Of a DNA stretch of 64,000 nt, positions 14,001-26,800 are shown one piece after another. Where the stretch lies: NCBI GenBank assembly GCA_026724425.1, contig JAIUCV010000003.1:65587088-65651087 (forward strand), in the 5' to 3' direction. The notes beneath the pieces are model-generated. The model saw nothing but the letters and a program-made list of their open reading frames with translations, was not told the origin of the DNA and did not search any database. A program made the position numbers and the translations under genes. The first letter of the stretch is position 1. Every line of letters begins with the position of its first letter. Origin of the DNA: Erythrophleum ivorense (taxonomy: Eukaryota; Streptophyta; Magnoliopsida; Fabales; Fabaceae).

Positions 14001-16922
14001 TGAAGCCATGGTTTCAATTGACATGCCAGCCGGTCCATCTGAAGTTTTGGTCATTGCGGACAAGCATGCAATTCCTCGTCATGTAGCAGCCGATTTGCTT
14101 TCCCAGGTTTGTAGAGAAATTAAGGGCCTGTTTGAAATTGTTTTTGTTTTAATGTTTTCAAAACAGGTGTTTTTAAGAACAAGTTTTTGAGAACAAAAAA
14201 ATTAAAAAATCTGTTTGAATCATTATTTTGAAAAGTACTTGTTTTTTGTTTTTTACCTGATTCTGTGGAACAAAAATTACAGAACACTTAAAAAGTGTTC
14301 TGAGTTTTTTGTTTTTGAAAACAAAATTTTATTTTTTTGTTTTACAAAACACTTCATTAAAAACACATTATCAAACAGGTTTTTTTGTTTTTTTGTTCTT
14401 GAAAACAAAAAAATTGTTTTACAGAACTGAATCAAACAGGCCCTAAAAAGCTTTGTTGTATTCTTGACTTTTGTGTCTTTGTTTTCTTCTATCTTTTTCC
14501 TTGTTTTCTTCTTTCCTTGTATTTTTCTCTTTTTCTAAGATTTTTTCTATAGAATACTTTATGAAAGGCTATGAATATATGATATTTTTAATGTGTGTCT
14601 GACATCTATTTAGGCTGTGCTTGTGATGTGTTCAATCTGGAATTTGATTATCGTTTCATTTTTTTTTTTTTGCTTTCAGTATATATGGACACGTATCTGA
14701 GTCATGAAATCCAAAGCTTTCCAATGTAGCATTATATTTATAGCATCAACAGATCATTATCCTACTATCTAATCAAAGACAGTTATTTTACTTTCATACC
14801 TTTTTGTTACATACTGACAACTTGAAATTGTCAAATTATTACTTCACTTTCTTAAACCCATTCAGGAGAAACATTTTTTCTTTTGTAGATTGATGACGTC
14901 ATTGTAACTAATTTACAATTTTCAGGCTGAGCATGGTCCTGATAGTCAGGTTGTTCTTGTGATTGCTGGGGATGGTGTGGATGTACATGCTATAGAGGAA
15001 GAACTCAGCAAGCAGTGCCATAGTCTTCCAAGAGGAGAGTTTGCCTCTAAAGCCCTGAGCCACAGTTTTATTGTGCATGCACATGATATGCTTGAGGTTG
15101 GTCCTGTAGTTAAAGTTAGTCTCTGTATGCTCAGGCCCACTAAACCCTTTTATGTGCATCGTTTGTGTATATTAGCCAATTTGATTGTTTTAAGCAGAGA
15201 AAAGACAAAAGGTCAAGAGAGAGAGAGAGAGAGAGAACGGTTTCTTTGTAAGGAATAATGCACACTGTTAGGCTTCTCTGAGTGTGTATGCAGAGCTAAT
15301 AAGGTTATGCATAAGCATATAGTAGAGTTTATTTGTGTACTGGAGCATACTATATGAGTATGTTGCATCAGATATTAGGATTATCTCTTGATGTGTTAGA
15401 ATTCAAAACTTAATAGAAATTAGCCATTAATTATTGCTTCATTAACAGCTTTCACTTCATTCCTAATTTTGCTCTAGCTGCTTAAGTCTCAATTCATCAA
15501 TATCTATATTGGAGTTTCAAAAGAGTCGTTTTTTGGAACTTCCAGGCAATTAATTTCTCAAACTTATACGCACCTGAGCATCTAATTGTCAATGTGAAGG
15601 ATGCAGATAAATGGGAGAGTTTTATTGATAATGCTGGTAAGACTCTATGGTTTTCCATTTTATTGCTTTTCTTCTTCATGATGTCTATGGGGGTTGGGAA
15701 TGACTCTTTGTGGCTGGTCACCAATACTTTTACATTTTTGCAATCTCTTATTTGTACTCAATGGGATTCAATCATGCAAACACTCTTATTGTTTTTTCTT
15801 TTTTAATTGTTTGGCCTTTTAAATTTATATGGTTAAGGGAGACCACACTGGTAATATCAGACTGCTATTTCTTTTTTCACACCACATTCCTTACTTATAT
15901 TGACTATCTTACACCCAGGATGTCTATAATTTACAGCCACGGAGCACTCAAAAACTATTATTTGTGACAGCAAAAGAATAGGACCATTGGTTTAGACTTG
16001 AGAAGTAAACTTTAGTGTCAGAAAGTATGTCCATGTAGTTCTTTAGGCCTTTCCTTGGTTTGTTGTGTCTGTACTGCTATTTATCTCTTTTTTTTTTCTC
16101 CTTTGGTTAAATATAAAATTTCTTCTTTTTATATATTTACGTTCTTTTTTTTTTTTTACTTTATAGAGTTCAGGAATAAAGAATAAATGAAACTACTACC
16201 TGTAAGGGTAGCATTGCTGTTGATGAGGTTACAACAACAATAATAGTCTTTGCCCACTAAGTGAGTCAGATACATGGATCAATTGACGTCACAAAATCCT
16301 ATCGTAAATTATATTTTTAGACAAACCATTTAAATCTACATTTTTCTCAATTGACGTCATAGAGTCCTATTGTAAATCATATTACTGTTGATGAGGTTAT
16401 TGCAGCAATTTAGCCACTGCTATTTAATAACTGAGAATTTTTATAACTCCCTTTTCCAGTTCTTCACCTATAGTGCACATAATTTCCGGTCATTGAGATG
16501 CCTTGGGGAGAAAGAAAAGTCCATATCAGTGAATATTAATTTGATGCCAACTTCTTGAGCTTAGATTCATTGATAACTTCGTTCTCTCCCCTTGATCATA
16601 ATTCAAGAATCCTATTTTTGAATGCTTGTTGATTGCATCTTCAGGTTCTGTGTTTCTAGGGCCGTGGACACCAGAGAGTGTTGGTGATTATGCGAGTGGG
16701 ACAAACCATGTTCTTCCTACTTATGGTTATGCAAGGATGTATAGTGGTGTTTCATTAGACTCTTTCCTGAAGTACATAACCATCCAGTCTCTTACCGAGG
16801 ATGGTCTGAGAAAACTCGGGCCATATGTAGCAGCCATGGCTGAAGTTGAAGGTCTTGATGCCCACAAGAGAGCAGTTACCCTAAGGCTTCAGGACATAGA
16901 GGCCAAGCAGGTTGCAAGATAA
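11063..16922 (+). CDS. HDH: Histidinol dehydrogenase, plastid-targeted
   Basis: Catalyses the last two steps of histidine synthesis, oxidising L-histidinol to L-histidine with two NAD+ in the plastid. Fourteen exons join in frame to 491 aa: 11063-11198, 11528-11649, 11761-11813, 11976-12048, 12174-12275, 12686-12787, 12901-12972, 13054-13116, 13255-13296, 13824-13883, 13996-14106, 14926-15096, 15546-15636 and 16645-16922. The first exon and the start of the second are Ser/Arg/Thr-rich, as expected of a transit peptide. Family motifs include PGGTAVLPS, GPGNQYVTAAK, DMPAGPSEVLVIAD and APEHL. By comparison with the bacterial enzyme, the zinc ligands are present as Q312 and H315 (LLSQAEHG, across the exon 11/12 junction), D414 (VGDYASGTNH) and H473 (EGLDAHKRAV). 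Two adjacent in-frame ATGs start the protein at 11063 and 11066. All key residues are intact. Confidence 0.95.
14124..14443. mobile_element. Tourist/PIF-like MITE in HDH intron 11
   Basis: A 320-bp element with terminal inverted repeats GGGCCTGTTTGA (left) and TCAAACAGGCCC (right), flanked on both sides by TAA (14121-14123 and 14444-14446). A TAA or TTA target duplication is the hallmark of the PIF/Harbinger superfamily. The interior is T/A-rich, with several self-complementary AAAACA/TGTTTT blocks, and has no coding capacity. Confidence 0.85.
15217..15236. repeat. (GA)n microsatellite
   Basis: About ten GA repeats in HDH intron 12. Confidence 0.9.
16200..16415. repeat. Short direct repeats in HDH intron 13
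   Basis: GTTGATGAGGTTA occurs at about 16213 and 16386, and CAATTGACGTCA, each followed by a similar 25-bp tail, occurs at about 16280 and 16347. The copies diverge slightly, which suggests an old repeat fragment. No target duplication was found. Confidence 0.55.
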
Positions 16923-18415
16923 GATTGATACATTAATCTACTATTCTGCAAATCCCTGGCTCTCAATGCAAAATTTGCAGCCTTTAACATGATGAGATTG
17001 CCTACGCTTATCTAGCATTATTACCTAAGCAGTTGCCACCTTATTTCAATGCATCAATAACTGGGTTTATACAATGGTACTCGTGCCTAATTTCTTGGTG
17101 ACCATTGGTTAGATCCATACGACCTACTTGACATCTGAAAGTGGTTCAAGGAGCTAAGGTCATCTAATCTCTTCCATTTGTATGAACTTCAGATCAAAGC
17201 CAATCATACCTATTTGTATTGTTGTACTGGAGGTAAATGTATGAGATTGATTTTACTAGGTGAGTTCAGATCAAAAGACCATAATAATTATTTCGTACTT
17301 GTATTTCAATATAGATAAATGCAGGACCTCCTGTCAATTTCTTTCCCTTTTGGAAACGATGTTCATTTGATGTATCAAGTTTTTATTAAAAATTATACAA
17401 TTTATCGAAATGTTTATGCAAATCATACGAGTTAAGCTTAAATGGAATGTAGATTACTCTCAAATTCTTAAAATATGATATTAAAATCCAAAAGTTATAA
17501 CATGTATTTTAGTTTTTCTTCGATAGTTTTTCATTAAGTTAAAAGGAGAAAGTGCCCGTGCCAGCACTATTCTTGGTAATTCATTTTCTTGGACGAAAAC
17601 TACTAGTCTGGTTGTTAAGAAGCAAGAAAAAAAGATTCCTGCTAAGTATGAGTAAACTTCATTTAAAAAGGGTGAAAGGGATTCATTTTTGGGAGGAATT
17701 AAAGGTTAAAATTATATCACTCTGTTCGGAAAACAACGCCAAAACCAGAAAATAACAATGACAAGAGTATACATCCTGAAATTTGCCAAAATCAATATTT
17801 CCAAAATTAGATAAAAAGTGAAGTAATATCATAAGATTTGCAATTGCAGTCAATTATATAAGATTCTACTGAATTTTATTAAAGTTATACAGACTTTCTC
17901 TTCATTTTTAAAATAGGCATTTTAATCTAATTTTAAGTTTTTTAAATAAAAATACTCTTTATTAGTTTAAATATACAGATATATATTATTTCTAAATATG
18001 TAGAAATAAAACATTTATTTCAAAATAATATGTATTAGGTTAATGAAATGTATTTTAATAAAAAAGTCTAAAAATAAATTAAAACATGATATAACTTTTA
18101 TTTCAGGAGAAACTTATGTTTATTTTAAAAATAAAAATGAGACATATGTAATTTACTTTGTTTTTAAATTACACGATGATATACATCTCAATCCTCTAAT
18201 TTAGGGTTTACAAGGCAATGTGACATGATTAACTCACTTGCAATCTCTACCTCTAAAGAAAATATATGTACCCAATGCCGAAGGACTCTCGTATTAGCAG
18301 GAAGCTACATTCATTCTTGTGGGGAAAACATCTTTCAAGTCTAGCCCTATCAGAAAGAACAAATATTTGAAAACGATGTCAAAATTGAACTCCAATAGCC
18401 ATGATGTTTAGCAAG
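16923..18415. other. Convergent intergenic region HDH / UTP6
   Basis: The first few hundred bases after the HDH stop are probably its 3' UTR. The rest is AT-rich with no recognisable gene. A 67-codon frame at 17552-17755 has no family resemblance and is treated as chance. Confidence 0.55.
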
Positions 18416-21400
18416 TTATCCCAAATTGGGGGAAGCAATGAATCCACCAGCATCTTTGAGTATTCTCCTTGCTCGCCAAACAACGGCAGCAGCCTTTTCC
18501 GATGTTCCCATCTGCAACATCAGTGAAAAAAACCATCATGGGTGAGCTATTTGAGATGGATAATACAATATCCCTTACATAATAACGAGGTGTTTGTTAT
18601 ACTGTTCTACGGTATCTTGGATAACTAGGAATAGGATAGCATGATATTTAACATGCCCATATTTGATATAACCCAAAATTTAAGAAAAAAAGTCATAGAA
18701 AGATGTAACTGATATGTTATTTAAGTTTAAACAGCTAAAACGTGTAATGTGAGATTATTATGAGATGACACTCAAAATGGTGTTATTCTATAGCACCCTG
18801 GATGATACTTGTAATCTTATAATCGGTTTACCAAACACCCGAGTGTAAGAAATCCACCAAAGAACTCAAAAAATGTATGCTGATTTAAGATGGCTATTTG
18901 GTCGGTTTCTGCGGCAGTAACAGCACAAGTAAGCATAATAAATTATACCTTGCTCTCCATTTGATAGTATTCTTGCCACAATTTGACATCTTGGTCGTAA
19001 GTTGCAAATGCAGATTCGTATAATTTCCTGGCATTCATGAGACCATCTTTATCTCCAATCGAAGCAACGTTTGTTTCAAGGTCAATGCAGTTTTTGTATA
19101 AAACAATACCGGGATGTGGTAAAGCTAGAAATCTGCAATGAGAAGAAAGCATATGAAACTTCCAGGCGAGGAAAAATAAGTATGAAAAAAATATCCTGAA
19201 CATACCGTTTATAGATATCTCTGGCCTGCTGAACTCCGTCCTTTTGCAGGATAAACCTTACAATGGCAGAGGAGAGGGAAAATCCATTTTCACTGCCACC
19301 ATCTCTGGCCAAAGAAATAACAGAAATCTCCAACAGCTTATCAAAATACTGTCTTTGATTTGCATAGAATCTAAGGGCCTGTGTCGAGAGTCAATTTATA
19401 AGATGAATTAGGACCTTTGTGAATTTGCAATTGAAAATGTACAGAACACTTTAGATAAAGAAAAAAATATGTTTAAGACTGGACTGTATAGATACAAAAT
19501 GTATGAAATTTGTATAACAGATGGGGCTAAATAAGAAAAATTTCATCACTGTGCCTTGAAAGATCATCTAAGAGAAGGAAGAATGAGTTTTGATGCTAAA
19601 TGAAAATTGATACATGCAGAAACGAATCTTAACTTTGGCTCCAAATAGCAAAAACTCTATTATGGGACATGAGTATATTCAAAACTAAAGAGGGTGAGCC
19701 TTGGCACAACGGTAAGGTTGCCGCTAAGTAATCTGGAGGTCACAGGTTCGAACTAAAAACAGTCTCTTTGTAAAAAAAAAAAACAGGAGTAAAGCTGCGT
19801 ATAACTACCCTCCCCAGACCCCGCCTAGTAGGAGACTCGTGCACTGAGCCGCCTTTTTTTAGTATATTCAAAACTAACTTTGGAAAAAAGAAGATATCTA
19901 GGTCCCAGAAATCAGACAAATGCAAGTGTGGGGTCAAACTGGTATTGAGACATAATTAAGAAAAATATCAAATTAGTGTTGACACATACCATTACCCACA
20001 AGTTCTCAGATTTTGAAACAGGAACTTTTGTCAAAATGTATCTTAGGAGTTCAAAGAGGGATAACAGATCAGCATCACTTGGTGATGGAGAACTCCTTGT
20101 TATGCATTTAATTTCTATAGTAATCCTTAAAACCCATAATTGCACTGACTCTGAAAGTTTGCCACAGCAAAGCTTTGTTGACAATTTCCTGGCTTCGTCC
20201 AATTGTCCCAATTGCAAATAAAATGACAAATAATTGCAAGCAAGATCTTCGGTAAGACACTCCATCCTTTCAGCCCTTTCGTATATCCTCAAGAGATATG
20301 ATATACAATTTACAACTTCACCTAACGACCCAGATATATTGGTTTCTCCCCCTTTACGAGCTATAAAACCCAATAGACAGTTTGCATACAACCTAAACAT
20401 ATTGCCTGATGGCACACTTTTCAGAGCCTCCTCATAAACCTACAAAAGGAAAAAAAAGGTCCACGGCTTTATCAGACCAGTATAGGTGCACAAGACCAAT
20501 AATCATCATATGCATGCTTTTTTTTATATTACTTTCATGGTAAATCATTGACAAATATCAGTGAACATAGAAGTAATTACAAAAATACCATGCGCCCTAT
20601 GGTTATAGTAATTTCCATGAATTCATACCTGAATTGCCTTTTGTAAATGGGGAATGATGACTTCTTCACTTATCTCCTGCATATTCTCAGGGTTAAATTC
20701 ACGTCTTGCAAGCCAATCCCAGAACTCTGGCTCTGTCGAAAAATCTCTCTTCATGCCACTCAGTATCTCCTTACACATTTCTTTAGAATTTGATAACTTT
20801 GTACCCTCCAATATTTCAAGAAACTGCTTCCGAAGATTAAGACTTGAAGGGACAGCTTCAACTGCAGCAATGTAGATAGTTTGGAAGATGCACATACCAT
20901 GCTCAGCAAATAATTCTTGTTTCTTGTTTGACTCATCTTTTTCTGCATTTGAATTCTCATTATTTTCTGTTTTAACATCAAAGGGCATGAATGACTCTTC
21001 ATTTTCATCTCTCCATTGTTTCTCATCAGCATCCCTACGATCGCCGGTCAGAGTTCCCTCATCCTCACCAAGAGCAACCTTTCTAGCCTTTAACTTGTTA
21101 AGGTATGTAAGTTCCATCCGAAGATACTCTACCCAAAGGTCTTCTGAAGTTGGGCAAACTCTCAGTCCTTCTTGCATTAGAGCACGGGCAGCTGCAACAT
21201 TTAAGTTATGGTCAAATTCCCAAGCTGCAGCATATATCCAAACTCCTGGTACCTTTGGGTGAAACCTAACAAGTTTTGCAAGGGCCTGCGAAATTTCAAA
21301 AAGAAAATGTTCGGATGCATTAATAAAAACCCAAATCTTAGAACAAAATATTATGTTACGACATGAATAAAGTTCATTTGCGAGTACCTATAATGTTATA

Positions 21401-22161
21401 GATATGTAAAGAATCCCTAGTGTTAGATATTGAACAAAGGAAATCTCAAGAGTCTGAAAATATACTGATAGATTATTCACTTGTGACTAAAGGAAAAAGG
21501 AAAACATCTCCAGAACCCAGCATCACATTAATCTTAAATCAATTGCACCAGTTATTACAATATGATATTCCACACATAATATACAAAAAAGCGGCATAAA
21601 ATATTTTTTTAAAAAAATCTTCAGCTCATTTTAATAATTGTCTATACCTCTTACCTACAAAACCAATCACCTGCCCTTCTTGTTCTAGGTTTCTATGTTG
21701 CTTTTTCATTCTGTTCTAGAGAAATTAGTTACAGAATAGCATGTTACCTTCTTCATCCTCCCATTTTTCTTCAGTCTGCAAAACTCAAGATACCGAAACC
21801 AGAGATCAATATCGCCTTTATACCGCTTCAAAGCTAACTCATAAATCTCGATAATCCTCAACACACCAGCGAAATCCGACTTGGACTTCTTCCTCTTCTT
21901 CTTCTCGTTCCCTTGATTCTTGGACTCGTGCGACCCCACCAGTTTCTTGCGCAGCCTCCGGAGCGCGTCTAGCTGAGTCTCGTATTCAATGTAGGCTAAG
22001 AAATCCTGCTTGAGCGGGCTCGGCCGCTTGAGCCTGTACTCGAATTTCCGACGCTGCTTTACGATCTCGGCGATTTCGCGTCGGCTGAAGAGGCCACGTT
22101 GCTCGAGGTCATCAAGTTCGTCGACCATGCGCTCCAATCTGTATTGCACCACGTCTGCCAT
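18416..22161 (-). CDS. UTP6: U3 snoRNA-associated protein 6 (UTP6), HAT-repeat protein
   Basis: UTP6 is a nucleolar component of the small-subunit processome, which works with U3 snoRNA in 18S pre-rRNA processing. In transcription order, six exons (21748-22161, 20629-21285, 19990-20439, 19206-19378, 18949-19132, 18416-18511) join in frame to 657 aa. The N-terminus (MADVVQYRLERMVDEL, then FSRREIAEIVKQRRKFEY) is the conserved UTP6 domain. It is followed by half-a-TPR repeats with the typical W-x3-Y/L-x2-E and A-x3-Y/F pattern (DIDLWFRYLEFCRLKK, DLWVEYLRMELTYLNK, ARKLYESAFATYDQDVKLW). A Lys-rich patch (KKKRKKSK) in exon 1 may be a nuclear or nucleolar signal, and an acidic insert rich in Glu/Asp/Asn lies in exon 2. 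Intron 3 carries a SINE and the last intron a candidate MITE. The reading frame is intact. Confidence 0.93.
18589..18839. mobile_element. Candidate MITE in UTP6 last intron
   Basis: The left end GGTGTTTGTTATACTG and the reverse complement of the right end, GGTGTTTGGTAAACCG, agree at 13 of 16 positions. Both ends are flanked by CGA (18586-18588 and 18840-18842). It is 251 bp with no coding capacity. A 3-bp duplication fits several superfamilies, so none is assigned. Confidence 0.55.
19689..19860 (+). mobile_element. Au-type tRNA-derived SINE in UTP6 intron 3
   Basis: The 5' part looks tRNA-derived: GTGAGCCTTGGCACAACGGT contains the A box and GGTTCGAACT the B box of an RNA polymerase III promoter. 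Next come the family words CAGTCTCTTTG, AAGCTGCGTATAACTACCC, CCCCAGACCCCGC and CTCGTGCACTGAGCCGCC, then a T tail. This matches the plant Au SINE consensus as I know it. A perfect 17-bp target duplication, AGTATATTCAAAACTAA, flanks it at 19672-19688 and 19861-19877. It lies antisense to UTP6. Confidence 0.93.
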
Positions 22162-22546
22162 TTTTAAATCAAACCGGTGTAAATCAGTGCGCTTCGCCGA
22201 GAGGAAGGACCACCGTGAAGAAAGCGGAAGATACAGTAAGAGTAAGGAGGAGCGCGCAAATCGTTGGGGTTGAAAAAGGGTTTTGCTCAACTTGGGCTTC
22301 AGTAGGCCTCTAACTATGGCCTTGAAAAATTATATGACAGTTTTTGTTATTTTAAAAAATTATATTTTTTAAATTAAATAAATTACACAAATTTTTTCAA
22401 AATTTTATTAAAATTACATCTTTTATTTTTATTTTTTTACAACATTTCATAAAATTATATAAAAATAATTAATAAAAAATATTTTAACAAAAAAATTTAA
22501 AATTAAACTAAATCATAGTATAACAATTTGATATCAAAAATAGTTC

Positions 22547-22583
<37 letters not shown>

Positions 22584-23860
22584 TTTAAAAAAAATAAAAA
22601 ATTTTACAATTTATATTTTAAAATGTAATGATTTATATTTATTACTTATATAATATAATAAATAATAAATATTTTTTTAAGTTAATATAATTTTTTTAAA
22701 TTTAAAAAAAAGTTATTATTATAATTACTATTAAAATAAAAACATATTCACAAAATAAATTTTAAATATTATTAAAATAAAATATAATTGTTCCCAATAT
22801 AATTTCATCGATGACATGCATATAAATATATAAATAAAGATAAACATTGTTATAAATTTAATAAGATTTTAAAATAAATTAAATCAATAATTTTTAACAC
22901 AAAATAAATAATTTTAAAAAATTTTAAAAAATTATTTTTTAAATTAAAAAAAATAATATTCTCTTTAAGAGTATTTTAATCATCTTGATTCGGGTAAGTA
23001 AAAGTCAAAGTAAGGACTTTGCTTTGCCGGGTATTCACTCCTCCCTTCGGGTGCTAAGCCCGGCCATGAGCTTAGAATAGAAGGTGCTTCATCCTTCTAT
23101 ATGCGGCAAGCATTGCAACGGAGGTGGCTGCATACGGTAAGACCTTAAAGTACTGGTAGCCGAATTGGATCCTCATAAAACAAGAAGAGGAATCCAACAC
23201 GACACTTTTCTCTACGCTTTCCCACCTTCCCCAGGTTAACTCATTCTTTAAAGGTGCATCTATCTATTCCCTGTATATTTCCCTCATAATATTAGTAGGT
23301 AAATTTTAATTTATAAATATTTATTATTAAATTTTTTAATAAAAAACATATTATGTAGATACAATTTTTTAAACATCCTATCATGAATGATTAACAAAAA
23401 TAGCATATTATAGATGTTTGTCATCACTTAATCATTTAATCCTTGTGTGATAATATGTAAACTAAGGAAATAGTGGAAAGGATGGTAGAGTAAGAAATTA
23501 AATTTTTTTTTTTTACTGAAAGTCAATTATAAAATTAATACAAATTTTAAAATTATAACAAAATACATCATTAAATTTTAAATTAAAATGAAAATATTAC
23601 ATTTCAATTAAAATTAATGACAACAGGCCACGTGATTTTAATGATAAAAGCAACACTTAACTCAATGTTAAAGATGCAAAATTTTTTAAAAAAAGAATTA
23701 ATTAAGATTTAACGTTTACAGGGTGTACTAATTTTATATGTAGGCATTAATTTGAGGAGGTTCCACATAATAAAAATTTGGACAGTTTTTGGAGATTCAT
23801 CTTTTTGAGACTAAGAAATTCAAACAGCCTTCAGGAAGAGGAAAAAGGGAAGTAAATCAG
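22162..23860. other. Intergenic region UTP6 / PP2C
   Basis: The UTP6 5' UTR and promoter occupy the left end. The rest is extremely AT-rich with a (TA)n run at 22559-22580. The exception is a sharply bounded GC-richer block at about 22985-23245 (separate entry). No gene recognised. Confidence 0.6.
22985..23245. other. GC-rich island, possible organellar DNA insertion
   Basis: About 260 bp of roughly balanced base composition sits in flanks that are about 80% or more AT. It contains words such as CCTTCGGGTGCTAAGCCCGG and GGTGGCTGCATACGG, and no open frame of note. The abrupt composition change suggests DNA moved from elsewhere; plant mitochondrial DNA is my leading guess, but I do not recognise a specific gene in it. 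Confidence 0.4.
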
Positions 23861-26800
23861 CTAAAACATTACAACAATGCATGAAATATCATCATAGCTT
23901 CCGTTAGATAAGGCTTCTTTAACCAACTTTTTAGCTGCTTTTTGAGCATCATCAATCTCCTTGATGCAGTCACATGCCTCTTGATTTGTCATCACCTGCA
24001 ATAGAAGATTGAACGATCTCAAATTCCAAACCCCCCCAACGTTAACCAATGATATTTCTCATTAATTAGGGTAATCGACTTAAAATATTGCTATTTTTCT
24101 ATGCTTTGAATTTACAAAATAAGAATCTCTTCTAAGATTAAATCAAACATTTTTAACCATACCTTCACTTGTTGATTTTAAAGAAATAGACATAAGAAGT
24201 TTAATCTAAAAATCTCCTAATACTAAGCCCTGTTTGGGCCAAGGAAACAATTTGGTTTTTATCTGTGTGTATAATATCTATAATGTCATTATGATTATTA
24301 TCTAATAATATCTATTTTTATTAATTTTTTAAAATGAAAATACAAGAATCATTTATCATCTATGAAATCACTTTCTCCTTTTTATTTTCATTTCTATCTT
24401 AATAATTCTACGTACTAAACAACTTCTTATATTTCTCACCAATGATAAAATTTACCTACAAGTATTTTTGTTATTTTACAAGACTAACTTGTGTTGTCAC
24501 TAATTTTCCAAGACTAAAATTAAATAAATCTAACAATTAAAAGCCTAAATAATTAATTGACTCCAACTTAAATGTGGTTATTTAACTGTTTGATATCCTT
24601 AAGTTCTTTGTTAAAATCATAATATGTGAACATTTTTTTTTCAAATCAGCTACTATTACCATGCTTCTAAAAAATCTCTTCGGCATTCATGCTTTTATTA
24701 AAAATTTTAAACAGGCACATGTGAGTTAGTTCTTTACACGCATATATTCTTGTCCAAATATTACCTTCCAGAGGCCATCACTTGCCAAAATGATGAACTC
24801 AGTGTCCTCTGCAATATTTTGAACCATCACATCTGGTTCTGCAGTGATGTGGTCCTTCAGTTTTCCATCCCCAAATGCCCTGCTCATTGCTAATTGGCCA
24901 TCCACTCTTGGAACACACCCTATGTTCATAAAGAAATGCATCACATTAAGCAAAGTACTTGATAAAAAGATTATATAAGTTATCCAAAATTAATAGGTAG
25001 GAGTTGTGAACGGTAATGATCACTGTAATAAATTGAAGAAAAATTAAAAGTGAACAAGACAATGTTTGGCTGTGATAAATAAGTTGAGCTACCTGCACCA
25101 TCAGAATTATCAATCATGACATAGAAGAAGAATCAACCAGAAGTTTGTTACCAAACATTTGTGAGCACCTACCCCTCTGAAACTTAAGGGTATGTTTGGA
25201 TAAGGGATAATGAAAGGAAAAAGAAAGAAAGGAAAGGTTTGGTCTTTAATGCTTTATTCTATTCTACTAAATATAATATCCTCAAAATGCAGGCACTGCT
25301 GGAATTCTGTATCCAACAATAAAACGAAGATCATTTGGCAAGACTTGACTTTTCAAAAAGAATTGTTGAGTGATAATAATTGCTTCTTATAAACTAAACT
25401 AAGAATTTGATTTCTCAATTAGATTTATTTAGTTTTAATCCTCAAAAGTAATTAATGTATGAGTTAACCTTTGAAAATAACAAGCTCATTTTATGTTAGT
25501 ACTTCTGGCATATGGTCTACTTGACAAAAATACCCATACGATATGAATTTTATTTTCAAGAACTGACTCGTCCACTCCCTAATTTTCAAGTACTAAAGCT
25601 AAACAAACTTAACAATTAAAAGACCATATTGTTTATTCAATTTTTGTTAAACGATGCAAGTTCTATATTGGAAATGTTGACTAGTTGTATTATATATCAT
25701 TACCAGGTATCTTGGACACAAAACCTCCTCTGCTCTCAACAAGATCTTTCTCCCTCTGTGGCTCATGATCTTCTGTGATTTGTTTTGCCACACCATTCCT
25801 GCATAATATTGCTCGAGAATCGCCCACGTTGGCTACCAGTAACTTCACTCCATTAATGAGTATTGCTGCAACAGCTGTTGATCCCCCTTGCGAATCGGCT
25901 ATCTTCTCTAAAATCTCATCATCTATAGCCTTACATGCTCTCTTAACCGCACGCACAGGATTTTTCCAGAAATCAGGCTATCCATGCATAATAAAGGAAT
26001 ACAAATATTAGTAATGGCATAAACTAGGATTTACAAATGACTAAGGACAATATTTAATATAACATGAACAATTTTTACAGTTCAGTATCACGTTATTGTT
26101 TCTTTGAAAAATGTTCTGTCACATATCATGCTTTCATTAAAAAACTTGCTAGAAAATACACAGAAACTGTGTATAAGTATTTTTACAATAACCAAAGGAT
26201 ATACATATATATACCTCATTCAATATGCTTTCAAATAGATGGCTTTGCAAATACTTTGCAACACCACGGCCTGCGTGGCCATCAAAAATTGCATATAGCC
26301 CTAAGTCATAGCCATTGATATTCCTGTGTTCAGCAAAAATATAATCTTCCATTCCATGGTCTAGCGTTCCTTGGACCAAGTAAGATCCATGGCTGAAATG
26401 TCGAGCAGACTCATTATCCTCATCTGCATCTTTTGCTGGAAGACCTTTTTCAAGTTCCCCCTTTGGGAGGAAAAGTAAATATCACCATAAAATTATGAAA
26501 TAAGTACACAAATTCTCTAGGTACGTTAACAGAAATATATACAAGAGTAAAGTAGCAAGAATACTTATATGTGACAAGATTTCCTTGGAAAAAATTTCAA
26601 GATTGATACCTCTGTAACAGTTGGACCTTCATCTCCTAATAAGTAATCTGCCTTATCTTGATGATCATCGCCAACATCAGCATCTTCACCTGTTCCCTTA
26701 TCACTATCATGAACATTTTCATCGTTATCCTCATCCTCATCCTCGTCGTATTTTTCTCCTCTAGTAAAGTCTTCTTCTGGCTGCTGTCAAATGCGAGGTT

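Noticed and set aside
25193..25265. MITE starting TTAAGGGTATGTTTGGATAAGG in a PP2C intron
   Set aside because: The left end looks like a PIF terminus, but I found no matching right end with a TAA flank in the intron.
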